From the IMG/VR virus record IMGVR_UViG_3300033571_012669, positions 1 to 38,182 of that record: 38,182 nucleotides of DNA, one strand, 5' to 3'. Numbering within the stretch: the first letter of the stretch is position 1; each line of letters begins with the position of its first letter. The DNA comes from a virus. Both the position numbers and the translations under genes were made by a program. The notes below the pieces were generated by a model that saw only the letters and a list, made by a program, of their open reading frames with translations, was not told the DNA's origin and made no database searches. Positions 6,395 to 15,069 of the stretch are shown in pieces.

Positions 6395-6850
6395 TTAAAA
6401 AAGAATCGTCCAAGAGCCGGTAAGCGACAGGTCGGACTCTTTCTGGATGGGGGCGCGCGATTTGCGCGAGAACAAGGTTCCGTCTTGGCAGACCAAGCCG
6501 AACTCCGTGATGGCGATGCCGTTCAACTCGGCGGTCGAGAGGCTCCAGTTGAACTGCACCTGCCCGGTGGCCGGATACGCCACGCTGCCGATGGCCTTGA
6601 GCGAGGTGGACGGATACAGCGGCGAATAGGTCAGAGCCGTGTCGCCCGGCGCGGCGGCAGTGGTTCCGATGCCGAAGCCGATCTGCGTGATGTGTCGCCC
6701 CGTGACGTTGCCGCCGATGAGTCGCGCGAGTTGGTTTTTCGCGCCATTGACAATGAGGTTTTTCTCCTCAATAAGCTGCACCAGCTCACCCTGTCGGCGA
6801 ACCTCGACGCGGAACAGTCCGGCCAGCTCAATGTGATCTTGCAGGTTCAT
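6395..6850 (-). CDS. Tail fibre/baseplate-associated protein, 151 aa
   Basis: The protein begins MNLQDHIELAGLFRVEVRR and ends with a beta-rich SRKSRAPIQKESDLSLTGSW segment, seen in short phage tail proteins between gpI and the fibre. A central LIVNGAKNQLARLIGGN motif is typical of this group. It abuts the tail protein I gene with 1-nt overlap, so the two are coupled. Likely a fibre-attachment component; exact role unknown. Confidence 0.6.
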   Translation of the reverse strand: MNLQDHIELAGLFRVEVRRQGELVQLIEEKNLIVNGAKNQLARLIGGNVTGRHITQIGFGIGTTAAAPGDTALTYSPLYPSTSLKAIGSVAYPATGQVQFNWSLSTAELNGIAITEFGLVCQDGTLFSRKSRAPIQKESDLSLTGSWTILF

Positions 6851-7893
6851 TACGCCTCCATCATGGTGACAACGTCGCCGCTATAGGCGGTGTTGCCGAA
6901 GTGGGTGAATTGCCCGGCATATTTGGCCGAACCATCGAAACGGTGAAGCCCGAACGCCATACGCCCGTCGTAGCGGCGGTGACGGCGCAGTGATATCGGC
7001 ATGGGCAGGTCTTCCGCCACCGGAGCCGCTGCGCCAAAATCGGCATAGCCGCTGTAGTCCAGTTGCGCATCAAACACGGGGCAGCGCATCTGCCGGTCGC
7101 TGATGACGATCTGCGCGGCCATGCTGTCCTTCTCGCGGTCGCCGTCGTAGCGCGCGCCAGTAGGCGTTGCGGAGAACCCGTTGAGCGCCGCCGCGCCGTC
7201 ATAGTGCAGCGCGCCGTTGAAGCTGTGCAGTGCTCCCTCGTTGAAGTACATGGAGCCGTCGTAGAAGCGACGTCCCCACAGATGCCGATCATCGTGCGTC
7301 AGCGCGCCTGCGTGCTGCTCAAGCTCCGATACAACGGCATGGTCGGTGGTGCTGGCGCGGTGCTGCACGTCGACCAAGTGGCTGCGGGCAGGCTTCCACG
7401 CCGTAACGGTCTCGACAATCAGCGCGGTCTGTTCGGCGGTAATGGGCTGGTCATCGCCGACATCGGCTGTGACGCGAAATTGCGCCCAGCCATAGGCGGC
7501 ATACACGTCCGAACCACTGAAAGCGAGTGCGCCGTCGTAGCGGTTGGACGGCAGACGTTCGTCCATTTCAAGATCGTTGAAGCCGACAGCCTTGAGCGCC
7601 TCACGAATCGCCCACGGCGTACCCTTGTGCCGGTGTAGCGCCACGGCTCGGGCGAGCAGCTCGCGGCGCTGTTCTTCGGTCGCTGCAAGCCGCCAGCCTT
7701 CCGCGCCCGTGACGTGAAACTGTTCGCCCAGATGCGGCAACGCCGAGGCGATGACATGCTCGAAATCGTAGATCAGTGTGGGCAGCAGATCGATGTCGGA
7801 CAGGCGCGACTGGACGGCTTCCAGCGCCCGCATGGAGAGGTCGGTCGCCAGCGGCGGCGGCAGCAGCGACGGCTTTACGAAATCGTCAGCCAT
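6850..7893 (-). CDS. P2 gpI-like baseplate/tail protein with repeat-rich C-terminal extension
   Basis: The first about 190 residues match phage tail protein I (MRALEAVQSRLSDIDL, GTPWAIREALKAVGF), which helps join fibres to the baseplate edge. P2 gpI is about 180 aa; this one is 347 aa. The extra half is made of repeated short aromatic-glycine units (FYDGS, YFNEG, HYDGA, RYDGR, RFDGS, YSGD) likely to form small beta hairpins. It overlaps the gpJ gene by 8 bp. Confidence 0.85.
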   Translation of the reverse strand: MADDFVKPSLLPPPLATDLSMRALEAVQSRLSDIDLLPTLIYDFEHVIASALPHLGEQFHVTGAEGWRLAATEEQRRELLARAVALHRHKGTPWAIREALKAVGFNDLEMDERLPSNRYDGALAFSGSDVYAAYGWAQFRVTADVGDDQPITAEQTALIVETVTAWKPARSHLVDVQHRASTTDHAVVSELEQHAGALTHDDRHLWGRRFYDGSMYFNEGALHSFNGALHYDGAAALNGFSATPTGARYDGDREKDSMAAQIVISDRQMRCPVFDAQLDYSGYADFGAAAPVAEDLPMPISLRRHRRYDGRMAFGLHRFDGSAKYAGQFTHFGNTAYSGDVVTMMEA

Positions 7894-9007
7894 TCGCCAC
7901 CCCCGTAATGGTCACGTTGATGCTGGTGCAGCGCGGCCACTCCCACTTTTCGAGGTTGAGGTCGGCGGCGGGCGCAACCGGCGTGACGGAATAGACGCCA
8001 TAGACGAAAAGAGCGTCGATGAGCTGCGAACGCACGATGCTCTGGCCGAATTGCAGCCGTGCATCACGGAATTCCTGCGTGGCCTTCTCCACCTGCGCGG
8101 TCGCCAGCCCCACATCCGCCGCCGCATTCAGGACGATCTGCACGTCAATCGCATAGTCCACCGGAACGGGGTCGGCCACCATCACCTGATCGCATAGCGG
8201 ACGAACCTTCTCACCACTGCACACGGCCAGCACAGCCGCCTTGATAGCCTCACCCGGAAGTCCTGCTGCCACCAGCGGGTAGAGCGTCACGTCGCCGGGG
8301 GTGTGTGAGATCACGGCCACATCAATGATGTCCGGGTGCGCGCTCATCGCGTGAAAGCGATACGCATCGACAGAACCGGCCACGCTGAACGTTTCCGGCG
8401 CAAGGACGATGCGCTCGCGGAAGCGGTCATCGCTCTCGGCTTCCGCGCCGCCTTCGCTGGTGGCGGTGTTTTCCACCGCGCTCACGGACAATCCGTCCGG
8501 CGCAACGCCGAGCGTCTTGATTTGGCCTGGTGCAAAACCGTTGCCCACTTCGCCCGCCTGCGTGCAGGAAGCCAAAACGTCCATCTGCACCGCGCCCGCA
8601 GGCACGGTGACGGCCTGCGCCGTGGCGAAGACCACACTTCCGCTGATGCCCTGGGTACCGGCTGGCAGCACGGTAGCAACTGAAGGTGCAGGGTTGAAGC
8701 TGAAGCGCAGCGTTACGCTGGCTGCGACGGCGGGCACACGCGAAACGCCGACGTTCTCACCGAGATAGTCGAGGATGACGCCGCGCGAGTAGCGCACGAG
8801 ATTGAGCTTCGCGCCGTCCTGAAAGGCTTCCCGCGTCAGGTTCTCGCGGTAGGCCATCACGTCAATCAGCAGACGCTCTGCCTGCGCTGGATAGAGTGTT
8901 TTCCCGGTGAGCTGCTCGTAGAGGGCAATCATCTCCCGCGTGACCTTTGCAGGGTCACGCTCGATAAAACTTGGCTCTGGCATTTTCCGGTCGAGAAGCG
9001 TCGTCAT
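7886..9007 (-). CDS. Baseplate protein J (P2 gpJ / Mu gp47-like)
   Basis: A 373-aa baseplate wedge component. It shows the J-family N-terminus (MPEPSFIERDPAKVTREMIA), the TGKTLYPAQAERLLIDVMAYRE region described in part, and the beta-rich middle with GTQGISG. It is followed by gpI and preceded by gpW with ATGA-type overlaps, the conserved W-J-I order of P2-like contractile tails. Start ATG at 9007. Confidence 0.92.
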   Translation of the reverse strand: MTTLLDRKMPEPSFIERDPAKVTREMIALYEQLTGKTLYPAQAERLLIDVMAYRENLTREAFQDGAKLNLVRYSRGVILDYLGENVGVSRVPAVAASVTLRFSFNPAPSVATVLPAGTQGISGSVVFATAQAVTVPAGAVQMDVLASCTQAGEVGNGFAPGQIKTLGVAPDGLSVSAVENTATSEGGAEAESDDRFRERIVLAPETFSVAGSVDAYRFHAMSAHPDIIDVAVISHTPGDVTLYPLVAAGLPGEAIKAAVLAVCSGEKVRPLCDQVMVADPVPVDYAIDVQIVLNAAADVGLATAQVEKATQEFRDARLQFGQSIVRSQLIDALFVYGVYSVTPVAPAADLNLEKWEWPRCTSINVTITGVANG

Positions 9008-9429
9008 AGCAGCTTCCTCAACGGCACAGGCGTCTTGAAGATTTCAGCGCCCACCCCATCGGCGAACACCCATTCCACATCCACGGCCAGCGCGGCCACG
9101 TCGCTCGGCGCGACCATCACGCGCATCACCTTGATGCGCGGCTCCCACTGGCGAAGGGCATCAACCACCTCGCGCACGATGTGCGGACGGGCGGCGTCAA
9201 TTGGGTAGTCGATATAGAGATGAAGCTCACTGCCGAAGGTCGGGCGGTGCGGATCGCTGCCCTTGGGCGTAGCGAGGATGATGTAGATGCACTGGCCGAT
9301 GTCCGCCACGCCGGTAACGATCTCTCCATAGCGGTCGTTTGCGAGACCGGATAGATGCCCGTCCACCTGCCCCGATAGCGCGGGCTGGTAGAACGCGGGA
9401 CGAGAGTTTTGGGGAACGGTAGCGACCAT
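9004..9429 (-). CDS. Baseplate protein W (gp25/lysozyme-like family)
   Basis: A 141-aa protein of the GPW/gp25 family. It carries YGEIVTGVADIGQCIYIILA, TPKGSDPHRPTFGS (the usual GER/GSP turn) and a C-terminal beta strand set. In P2 and T4 this wedge protein initiates sheath assembly. The ATG at 9429 has no Shine-Dalgarno. It lies exactly 29 nt after the late element at 9459-9483, so this is the first gene of the unit that continues into fibres and the DGR. An imperfect inverted repeat (AGCGACCAT with ATGGTCGCT) straddles the start codon. Confidence 0.9.
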   Translation of the reverse strand: MVATVPQNSRPAFYQPALSGQVDGHLSGLANDRYGEIVTGVADIGQCIYIILATPKGSDPHRPTFGSELHLYIDYPIDAARPHIVREVVDALRQWEPRIKVMRVMVAPSDVAALAVDVEWVFADGVGAEIFKTPVPLRKLL

Positions 9430-9458
9430 GCGTGTATGGTCGCTTCAAGGCTCTATCG

Positions 9459-9483
9459 CAACGAGTAAAGGGCTTTAGTTTCT
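9459..9483 (-). promoter_or_regulatory. Late promoter-like element for the baseplate-fibre-DGR unit
   Basis: On the minus strand the 25-bp element contains AGAAACTAAAGCCCTTTACT then CGTTG. It is identical over all 25 bp to 18916-18940 and over its first 20 bp to 21943-21967. The core TAAAGCCCTTTA is a near-perfect dyad with a 6-bp centre, similar in geometry to the TTAT-N6-ATAA site of Mu C protein. It lies 29 nt before the gpW start. It would transcribe W, J, I, fibres, the DGR target, avd, TR and RT as one unit. Confidence 0.75.
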
Positions 9484-9498
9484 AAGCCGACTACCCGA

Positions 9499-10107
9499 TC
9501 AGTGGGAGTGGTGGTTGGTGTTTCCACCGGCATCAATAATGGTTCCAGAGGCATTGATATTGCCGTCCACCTGCACGTTGCCCTGAATGCTGGCCGCAGC
9601 GCCGCCACTGCCCTTGCCGACCATGCCGCCGTTGTAGGTAAGCAGCCCCTGAACCGTGCATTTTCCGGTGATGGTGGTCTGCGGCGCATCAATGGTCACG
9701 CTCACCGGCGTCTTCACCGTCACCGCGCCGTCAGCCGTCACATTTACAACACCTTTGCAAACAACGGTCATCGCGCCGTTGCTGCGGTCGTATTCGATGC
9801 TGCCGCCGTCATTGAACTTCAGGTGAAACTTGTCCTTACTAGATACGGGCGGCACATCCGGGTCGGAGTAGATCGCGCCGAGGATACAGCCATCCTCCAT
9901 GAACTCATCGAGCAGGCAGGACACATGCTCACCGACGTCGAGCGTCCACACCACTTTGTCTTCCAGCGTCTTGGGGTGGATGACGGGAAGCCACTGCGTG
10001 GTCAGGTCATCAATGTCGGCAAATCGCACCCTGGCGAAACCGGGCTTTGAATCGACCACGATGCCGGTCTTGTAGCTCACGCCGCCAGTCGGTCGAGCAG
10101 AGTTCAT
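9499..10107 (-). CDS. Baseplate spike protein V (P2 gpV / Mu gp45-like)
   Basis: The 202-aa central spike pierces the outer membrane. It has an N-terminal OB-like domain (to about residue 95) followed by a beta-helix with repeated VTVKTPVSVTIDAPQ-type strands, and ends in NTNHHSH. The terminal HxH matches the iron-binding tip of P2 gpV-type spikes. It overlaps the gpD gene by 4 bp. This is the last gene before the late element at 9459. Confidence 0.9.
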   Translation of the reverse strand: MNSARPTGGVSYKTGIVVDSKPGFARVRFADIDDLTTQWLPVIHPKTLEDKVVWTLDVGEHVSCLLDEFMEDGCILGAIYSDPDVPPVSSKDKFHLKFNDGGSIEYDRSNGAMTVVCKGVVNVTADGAVTVKTPVSVTIDAPQTTITGKCTVQGLLTYNGGMVGKGSGGAAASIQGNVQVDGNINASGTIIDAGGNTNHHSH

Positions 10108-11171
10108 TGCGCCGCCCCCTCTGGCATCGAAGCTGCGCCGAGCAATGGGTCGCGCACGCGCTTCAGATCCACTTCCGTACCGTAACCGCTACTGCGGCTA
10201 ACGCGATGCCGGGCCTGCGTCACGGTGTATTTACCGTCCATTTTGCCGAATCCGATCAGCGTGACGTTCACCCCGCTCATCAGCCGCACTTCGCCGGGCA
10301 GGGTGAGGCTTCCGCCCGTCTGGTCTTCGTTGCTCTTGTCGAGAGCGGCATCGGCCTTGAGCCGAGCCTGCTGCTCGTTCTCTGCGCGAACATTGAGCTT
10401 GAGCGCATCGACACTGTGCGCGTTGCCCACGGCGTCCGGGTCTTCAACTGTGGCGGTCTTGACCTCTTTCGTCTTCGGGTCGAAGTAGCTGGCCGTGCCC
10501 TGTGCGGCCACGCCATGCACCTTGTCCTGAAAACGAAAGCTGCTCACTTGCTGCCGCCGAATGGTGAGCGTCGACTCGGCCTTCTTCAACTCAGACCGCT
10601 TGAAGAACGCCATCTTGTCGCCACGAATGGAAAAGCTGTAGCCGTAGCCCTCGGCCACGCGCTTCAAGAACGTGAGGTCGGTTTCATAAACCTGCGTCAC
10701 GCGGTCAATCTTTACTGTCTCGACATCTCCAGTGAGAGTGAGCTTGTTCCGCTGCGCCACGTCCTTGGCGATGGCCTCGAGCGTGGTGTTCTCGTAGGCG
10801 CGACCGTTGCGGGTACGGACGCTGCGCTTGATTCCAGCCGCCAGTGCCTTGATGCGAATGGTGTCTGGCGGGCCTTCGAGTTCGACTTCATCTACCTCGA
10901 AGTCGCCACAAGGCAACAACGCCCCATTGAGGTAGCCGAGCTGCACATTCACCATGTCCCCGTGTGCGGGATACCACTGGTTCTGCCAGCGCCGGTCGAC
11001 ATCTTCGAGCGTCATCTCCACGCTGTCGCTTTCACCTTCCATGAAGTCGGTGTAGCTCAACTCGATCAGCGATGGCGTGATGACCGAGGTGATGTCCTTG
11101 CGCTCATAGACCACAATGACCTTCGGCGTCGGCACGCCGGTGAGAGCGAGCAGTTCGCTCAACGCTTCCAC
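10104..11171 (-). CDS. P2 gpD-like tail/baseplate hub protein
   Basis: A 355-aa phage late control D family protein (Mu gp44-like). It forms the hub connecting tail tube and spike. Family features are RTRNGRAYENTTLEAIAKDVAQ described in part, DLTFLKRVAEGYGYSFSIRG and the terminal RHRVSRSSGYGTEVDLKR. Start GTG at 11171, inside the end of the upstream gpX gene by 13 bp. The order U-X-D-V matches P2-type tails. Confidence 0.9.
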   Translation of the reverse strand: MEALSELLALTGVPTPKVIVVYERKDITSVITPSLIELSYTDFMEGESDSVEMTLEDVDRRWQNQWYPAHGDMVNVQLGYLNGALLPCGDFEVDEVELEGPPDTIRIKALAAGIKRSVRTRNGRAYENTTLEAIAKDVAQRNKLTLTGDVETVKIDRVTQVYETDLTFLKRVAEGYGYSFSIRGDKMAFFKRSELKKAESTLTIRRQQVSSFRFQDKVHGVAAQGTASYFDPKTKEVKTATVEDPDAVGNAHSVDALKLNVRAENEQQARLKADAALDKSNEDQTGGSLTLPGEVRLMSGVNVTLIGFGKMDGKYTVTQARHRVSRSSGYGTEVDLKRVRDPLLGAASMPEGAAQ

Positions 11172-11392
11172 GGCGGCAACTCCTCGGTCTGCAATGCCTG
11201 CGTCGCCGCACTGGCGGGAAGCACGGGAATCAGCACCTTGATGCCAGACGGCAGCGCCGAGCTGATGTCCAGCGCCGGATTCGCCTCGATGATGCGGCCA
11301 TAGTCCATCGGGTTACCGTAATAGCGCCACGCAAGCGAATCCCAACGCTCACCGGCCTGTGTCACATGCTCGATGCAGTTGATGGCCTTCAT
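11159..11392 (-). CDS. Tail protein X (LysM-domain)
   Basis: The 77-aa protein consists of one LysM fold: GERWDSLAWRYYGNPMDYGRI followed by NPALDISSALPSGIKVLIP (both typical of P2 gpX). It probably caps the tube at the baseplate. It overlaps gpU by ATGA and gpD by 13 bp, so all three are translationally coupled. Confidence 0.9.
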   Translation of the reverse strand: MKAINCIEHVTQAGERWDSLAWRYYGNPMDYGRIIEANPALDISSALPSGIKVLIPVLPASAATQALQTEELPPWKR

Positions 11393-11997
11393 GGCGCGCT
11401 CCGCAGCGGTGACACGTCATCGGCACGTGCGGGGGGAACCACGCTCACCGTCCTTGATGGCTGCGTGGCCGAACCGTTCGCGCCGATCTGCTCGATGGCG
11501 ACCGCAGCTTGACTCGCCACCATGTCGGGCATGACAGAAGGCGGCGGACACTCGCGCATGGTGAGGGAGGCTTCAATCCATAGCAGCGTGCCATCGTGCC
11601 GCGTCATCCGCGTGGCGACGCGTACCGACACCGGAACAAACCAGCCTTGATGTGCGCCACTCATCATCACCAGCGGAAGCGGCTGGTGCGCGGAGATGGC
11701 AGCGCGCAACTTGAACAGCTCGATGGTCGGCGTGCAGAAGCCCGCATGAAACATGAGTTGCCACGTCACTTCGTTCAAGTTGTCGCCAACCCACTGTAAG
11801 CGTGGCTTACCCTCGATAAGCGGATGCTCGACGAAGTTCGCGGAAAAATCTTCATCCATGCTTTCCGGCCCGGTCAGTACGTCGAATGCGACCGTCCCAA
11901 GCAGCGCGTGAGTCAGCCCGCGAAGGTTTCCCTTCACGGCGCGCACAACGGCATCGGTCGCAAGGTCGCCGCCGAGCGAGAGGAGTTGCTCCATCAT
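11389..11997 (-). CDS. P2 gpU-like tail protein
   Basis: The N-terminal part (GLTHALLGTVAFDVLTGPES, FVEHPLIEGKPRLQWVGD) is typical of the gpU family of tail completion/baseplate proteins. At 202 aa it is longer than P2 gpU (about 160 aa); the extra residues are a Ser/Pro-rich C-terminal tail from about 160. It starts at the stop of the tape-measure gene (TGATG overlap). Confidence 0.88.
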   Translation of the reverse strand: MMEQLLSLGGDLATDAVVRAVKGNLRGLTHALLGTVAFDVLTGPESMDEDFSANFVEHPLIEGKPRLQWVGDNLNEVTWQLMFHAGFCTPTIELFKLRAAISAHQPLPLVMMSGAHQGWFVPVSVRVATRMTRHDGTLLWIEASLTMRECPPPSVMPDMVASQAAVAIEQIGANGSATQPSRTVSVVPPARADDVSPLRSAP

Positions 11998-14822
11998 CAG
12001 AATGCCCTCCGTTGTTGCTCGGCCTGAACACGGCGCATCATTTGCTCCAACTCGCGCAGCGACAGGTTCATGGCCTGCTGAACTTGACCCTTTACATCAC
12101 CACCCGCATCGCCACCGATGGTGATATTGGGCGAGAACTGAATACTCATGCCAGCCATCGCCGAATCACTGGCAATGCCCCGTCCCGCTGCGACCGGTGC
12201 TCCGATCTGTACGGTGGGCAACATCTGCGCCGCTTCCTTTATGCCAGCCATCGCATGACCGCTAGCGGCCACTGCGCCTGCCAGTGCGACGCCAGCCATC
12301 TTGCCCGCCGCTCCCTGCACACCGGACAGCGCCCTGGTAATGCCCTGCGCCGCGCCTTCGCCGATATTCAGGCCGAAGTCCATGAATACTCTGCTTGGCG
12401 AGTGGATGCCGAGCATGGACTTGAACTTGTCCTTGATGCCGGTGGCGAGTTCTCCGACCGACTGGCTTAACTTGGCCCAGCCTTCAGTGAGACCACCGAC
12501 CAGCCCGTTGATGATGTCCGCGCCGATCTGGATCATGCGTGCAGGCAGCTTGAGAAACTCGGCGAGCAGCTTCGCGCCCCATGTCAATACTCCCGCGATC
12601 CCCTTGCCGAATTTTTCCCCCATGTTGCGGCCAGCATTCCCCACATCCTCAACTGGCGTGAAAAGGTTTTTCAGCCAGCCCCAAAGCATTTTCACGCCCT
12701 CGACCACGAGTTTGACGGGCAACAGGATGGGAAAGAACAGCACCTTGAGCAGTGGCATCAAAGGCTGAATGGCCGTCATCAGATTGCCGAACGCACCCCG
12801 CAGCGCGGCTAGCGCCGGGCGCAGTGCATCCATCACAGGCTGGAATCCAGTCTTGAGGCCATCCCACAGACCAACGAAGAATCCCTTGATGGGCTTCCAA
12901 TACTTCCAGACCAAGAACGCAAGACCGGCGACCGCAGCGCCAATCCAGCCGATGGGCGTGGTGAGCAACGCAAGGCCAAAAGCACGAGCCGCCCCCGCGA
13001 GCGATAACAGCGTGGTGCGGCCTACCTGCCCGAGCAGCGCCATCGGCCCGCCAGCCAACTGGCTCGCCAGCGCCACCGCCGCGATCCGCGTCCGCAAACC
13101 GGAGAGCGCGGCCTGATAGAGGCCAGTGACACGGATGTTCGCTGCCATGCCCAAACGCGTGGTGAGCAACCAGCCAACAATGTCCTTGAACATGCCGACC
13201 GTCGAGAGCATTCCGCCGCCCATGAACTTCATCGCCAAACCAAGCACCGACATGGCAGATGCCCCGGCCAGCACACCGAAGACCAAGCGCGAGAATAGCG
13301 GGAACGTCTCGGTGAGCGCAGTGGTCATGCGCGTGAGGCCGGTAATGATCGGCATCATGAAGTCCACCACTGGCATCATCGCGTAGCCGAGGGCGATGCC
13401 GAAGTCGGTAATGGCGATTTTCAGCCCCTTGATCTTCTCGGCCATACCCTCGGTACGCCGCTGATAGTCCGCGTCGAGTGTGGCGCGGCCATCATCGTTT
13501 TTTCCGGTGCTGACGTCGCCCATCAGCTTGCCGAGTTCGGCCTTGTTCTGCATTTCTGCCAACAGGTAGCTGACCGCCTGAATGTCCTGGAACACATCGC
13601 CGATTCCAGCGCGCTCACCGAGCTGCGCGATCATCGCCGACCGACGCTCGAGTTCGGCCTGTCGTTGCACGGGGTCGGTAATCTTTGCCACCTCCTCGGC
13701 GACCTTCTTCAACTCGGCGGCAGCTTCTGGAGCTTTGGTTTTGACGTGGTTCATCACCATCTCGACGCCCGCAGCAATCGGGTCTATGCCCTGACGCGCA
13801 GCCGCTTGAAGCTGCGGAATCAAGTCGATGCCCTGTTTCTTGAAGTCCTTGATGGTGTCCTGCGAGGTGAGTTTGGACAGAAAATTCTTGAAGTTGTTTG
13901 CAGCTTCGTCATTGCTGCCCGCCGTGCGAGTGGCGATCTGCATTCGCGCCGCCATGCTCACCACGGCCTCGTTGCCCTGCACGCCGATGGCCTTCATCAT
14001 GCCGCCGAGAGCAGGGAACCACTTTGCCATGTCGCGCAACTCGAAGCTGCCCTGTTTGCCCGCTTTCGCCGCCTGATTGAATGCCAGCTCCATGTCCTTT
14101 ACGCCGAGCAACTGGAAGCTGCGCGCCATCTTCGCCGCGTCGCCACTATCGGTGCGAGTAGCGGTCGCGGTCTTTGCCATCAGCGGCATCAAGGCGTTCG
14201 CATCACCGAAGCTCATGCCGGTCTCGACCAGCTTCTTCATGGATTCACCCAAATCGTTCTGCGCCTGGTTGTAGCGCAGCGACAGACCGCGAATGGACTT
14301 GGCGAGTTCCGCCTCTTCCTTGCGCGAAAGTTCGCCAGTGATGGAGATATCCTTGATGTTGTCTTCGTAGCGCGAAGCCACGTCAAGCGGCTTGTAGAAG
14401 CCGTAGGCCGAAGCCGCCGTGGACATGATCTGCCCATAGGCTTCCGTCCGTATCTGCCGACCGCTCTGGATGTCGTTCTGACCGGAAACACGCAGGCGCA
14501 CACCCTGTTCGGCGGCGCGCAGCCGCTTCATTTCGGCAGTCAGCTTGCCGACGTTCAACCCGGCATCGCGGGCTTTGGCGGTCATGTCCGCCAGCTCGCG
14601 GGTGACCTTGCGGACTTCCTCTTTGGTATAGGAGCCGCTTCTCGTGACCTCGTTGAACCGGGCCTTGAGGGTCAGCAGGTCTTGGCCGAGTTCCCGTTTG
14701 AACTGGACGTCCTTGAGGCTCGCCTTGAGCTGCTCGGTGGATTGTCTTATCATCGACAGACCGCTAACTGCTGCGGCACCGCCGAGGAACGAGACTACCA
14801 AATCGAATTTAGTCTGTGCCAT
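11997..14822 (-). CDS. Tail tape-measure protein, 941 aa
   Basis: It sets tail length and is the scaffold for tube assembly. The N-terminus (to about 120) is coiled coil. A TP901-type core follows (KPLDVASRYEDNIKDISITG region). Several hydrophobic segments lie at about 480-640. The C-terminal part includes LGIHSPSRVFMDFGLNIGEG, a common tape-measure motif. The length would predict a tail around 140 nm at 0.15 nm per residue (rule of thumb). The start is ATG at 14822; an earlier in-frame TTG is less likely. Confidence 0.95.
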   Translation of the reverse strand: MAQTKFDLVVSFLGGAAAVSGLSMIRQSTEQLKASLKDVQFKRELGQDLLTLKARFNEVTRSGSYTKEEVRKVTRELADMTAKARDAGLNVGKLTAEMKRLRAAEQGVRLRVSGQNDIQSGRQIRTEAYGQIMSTAASAYGFYKPLDVASRYEDNIKDISITGELSRKEEAELAKSIRGLSLRYNQAQNDLGESMKKLVETGMSFGDANALMPLMAKTATATRTDSGDAAKMARSFQLLGVKDMELAFNQAAKAGKQGSFELRDMAKWFPALGGMMKAIGVQGNEAVVSMAARMQIATRTAGSNDEAANNFKNFLSKLTSQDTIKDFKKQGIDLIPQLQAAARQGIDPIAAGVEMVMNHVKTKAPEAAAELKKVAEEVAKITDPVQRQAELERRSAMIAQLGERAGIGDVFQDIQAVSYLLAEMQNKAELGKLMGDVSTGKNDDGRATLDADYQRRTEGMAEKIKGLKIAITDFGIALGYAMMPVVDFMMPIITGLTRMTTALTETFPLFSRLVFGVLAGASAMSVLGLAMKFMGGGMLSTVGMFKDIVGWLLTTRLGMAANIRVTGLYQAALSGLRTRIAAVALASQLAGGPMALLGQVGRTTLLSLAGAARAFGLALLTTPIGWIGAAVAGLAFLVWKYWKPIKGFFVGLWDGLKTGFQPVMDALRPALAALRGAFGNLMTAIQPLMPLLKVLFFPILLPVKLVVEGVKMLWGWLKNLFTPVEDVGNAGRNMGEKFGKGIAGVLTWGAKLLAEFLKLPARMIQIGADIINGLVGGLTEGWAKLSQSVGELATGIKDKFKSMLGIHSPSRVFMDFGLNIGEGAAQGITRALSGVQGAAGKMAGVALAGAVAASGHAMAGIKEAAQMLPTVQIGAPVAAGRGIASDSAMAGMSIQFSPNITIGGDAGGDVKGQVQQAMNLSLRELEQMMRRVQAEQQRRAF

Positions 14823-15069
14823 GAACCCCAAGTCCTACTCTGACGCCTTCATGATCTGCTTTGCCATCGCCGCGTTTGCGATTGGCATGGTCGGCTCTAT
14901 CGTCGGCGGCGCGTGGGCTTTCGGTGGCCCCATCGGTCTGATCGCGGGAGCCGTCGTCGGCATGATCCCCGCCACCATCATCCTTGCCCTGTTCTTCCCG
15001 GTCACGCTCCCCGTTCTAGCTCTCGCAGCTTGGTGGCTTGAGCGGAAATCTGCTCACTCGCCAGCTTGA
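14821..15069 (+). CDS. Possible antisense small membrane protein, 82 aa
   Basis: An open frame on the strand opposite the tail genes fills the gap between chaperone and tape measure. It encodes two strong hydrophobic segments (about residues 9-35 and 37-72) with GxxxG-type motifs (GGAWAFGGPIGLIAGAVVG). Its start overlaps the tape-measure start on the other strand, and no Shine-Dalgarno is visible. It overlaps the chaperone extension by 68 bp. No minus-strand gene explains 14823-15001. It could be a real moron-like membrane protein or a compositional artefact. Confidence 0.35.
   Translation: MNPKSYSDAFMICFAIAAFAIGMVGSIVGGAWAFGGPIGLIAGAVVGMIPATIILALFFPVTLPVLALAAWWLERKSAHSPA

Noticed and set aside
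5603-6886. Plus-strand open frame of 427 codons over the tail fibre region
   Set aside because: Antisense shadow of two recognisable tail genes.
9420-9449. Inverted repeat AGCGACCAT / ATGGTCGCT around the gpW start as a terminator
   Set aside because: No T-run follows, and it lies over the first codons of a gene after a promoter-like element; translational control is possible but unproven.
9459-9483. TTTACT in the late elements taken as a sigma70 -10 box
   Set aside because: No -35 partner is found, the hexamer varies in the other copies, and it is one half of the dyad. It cannot be excluded but is not called.
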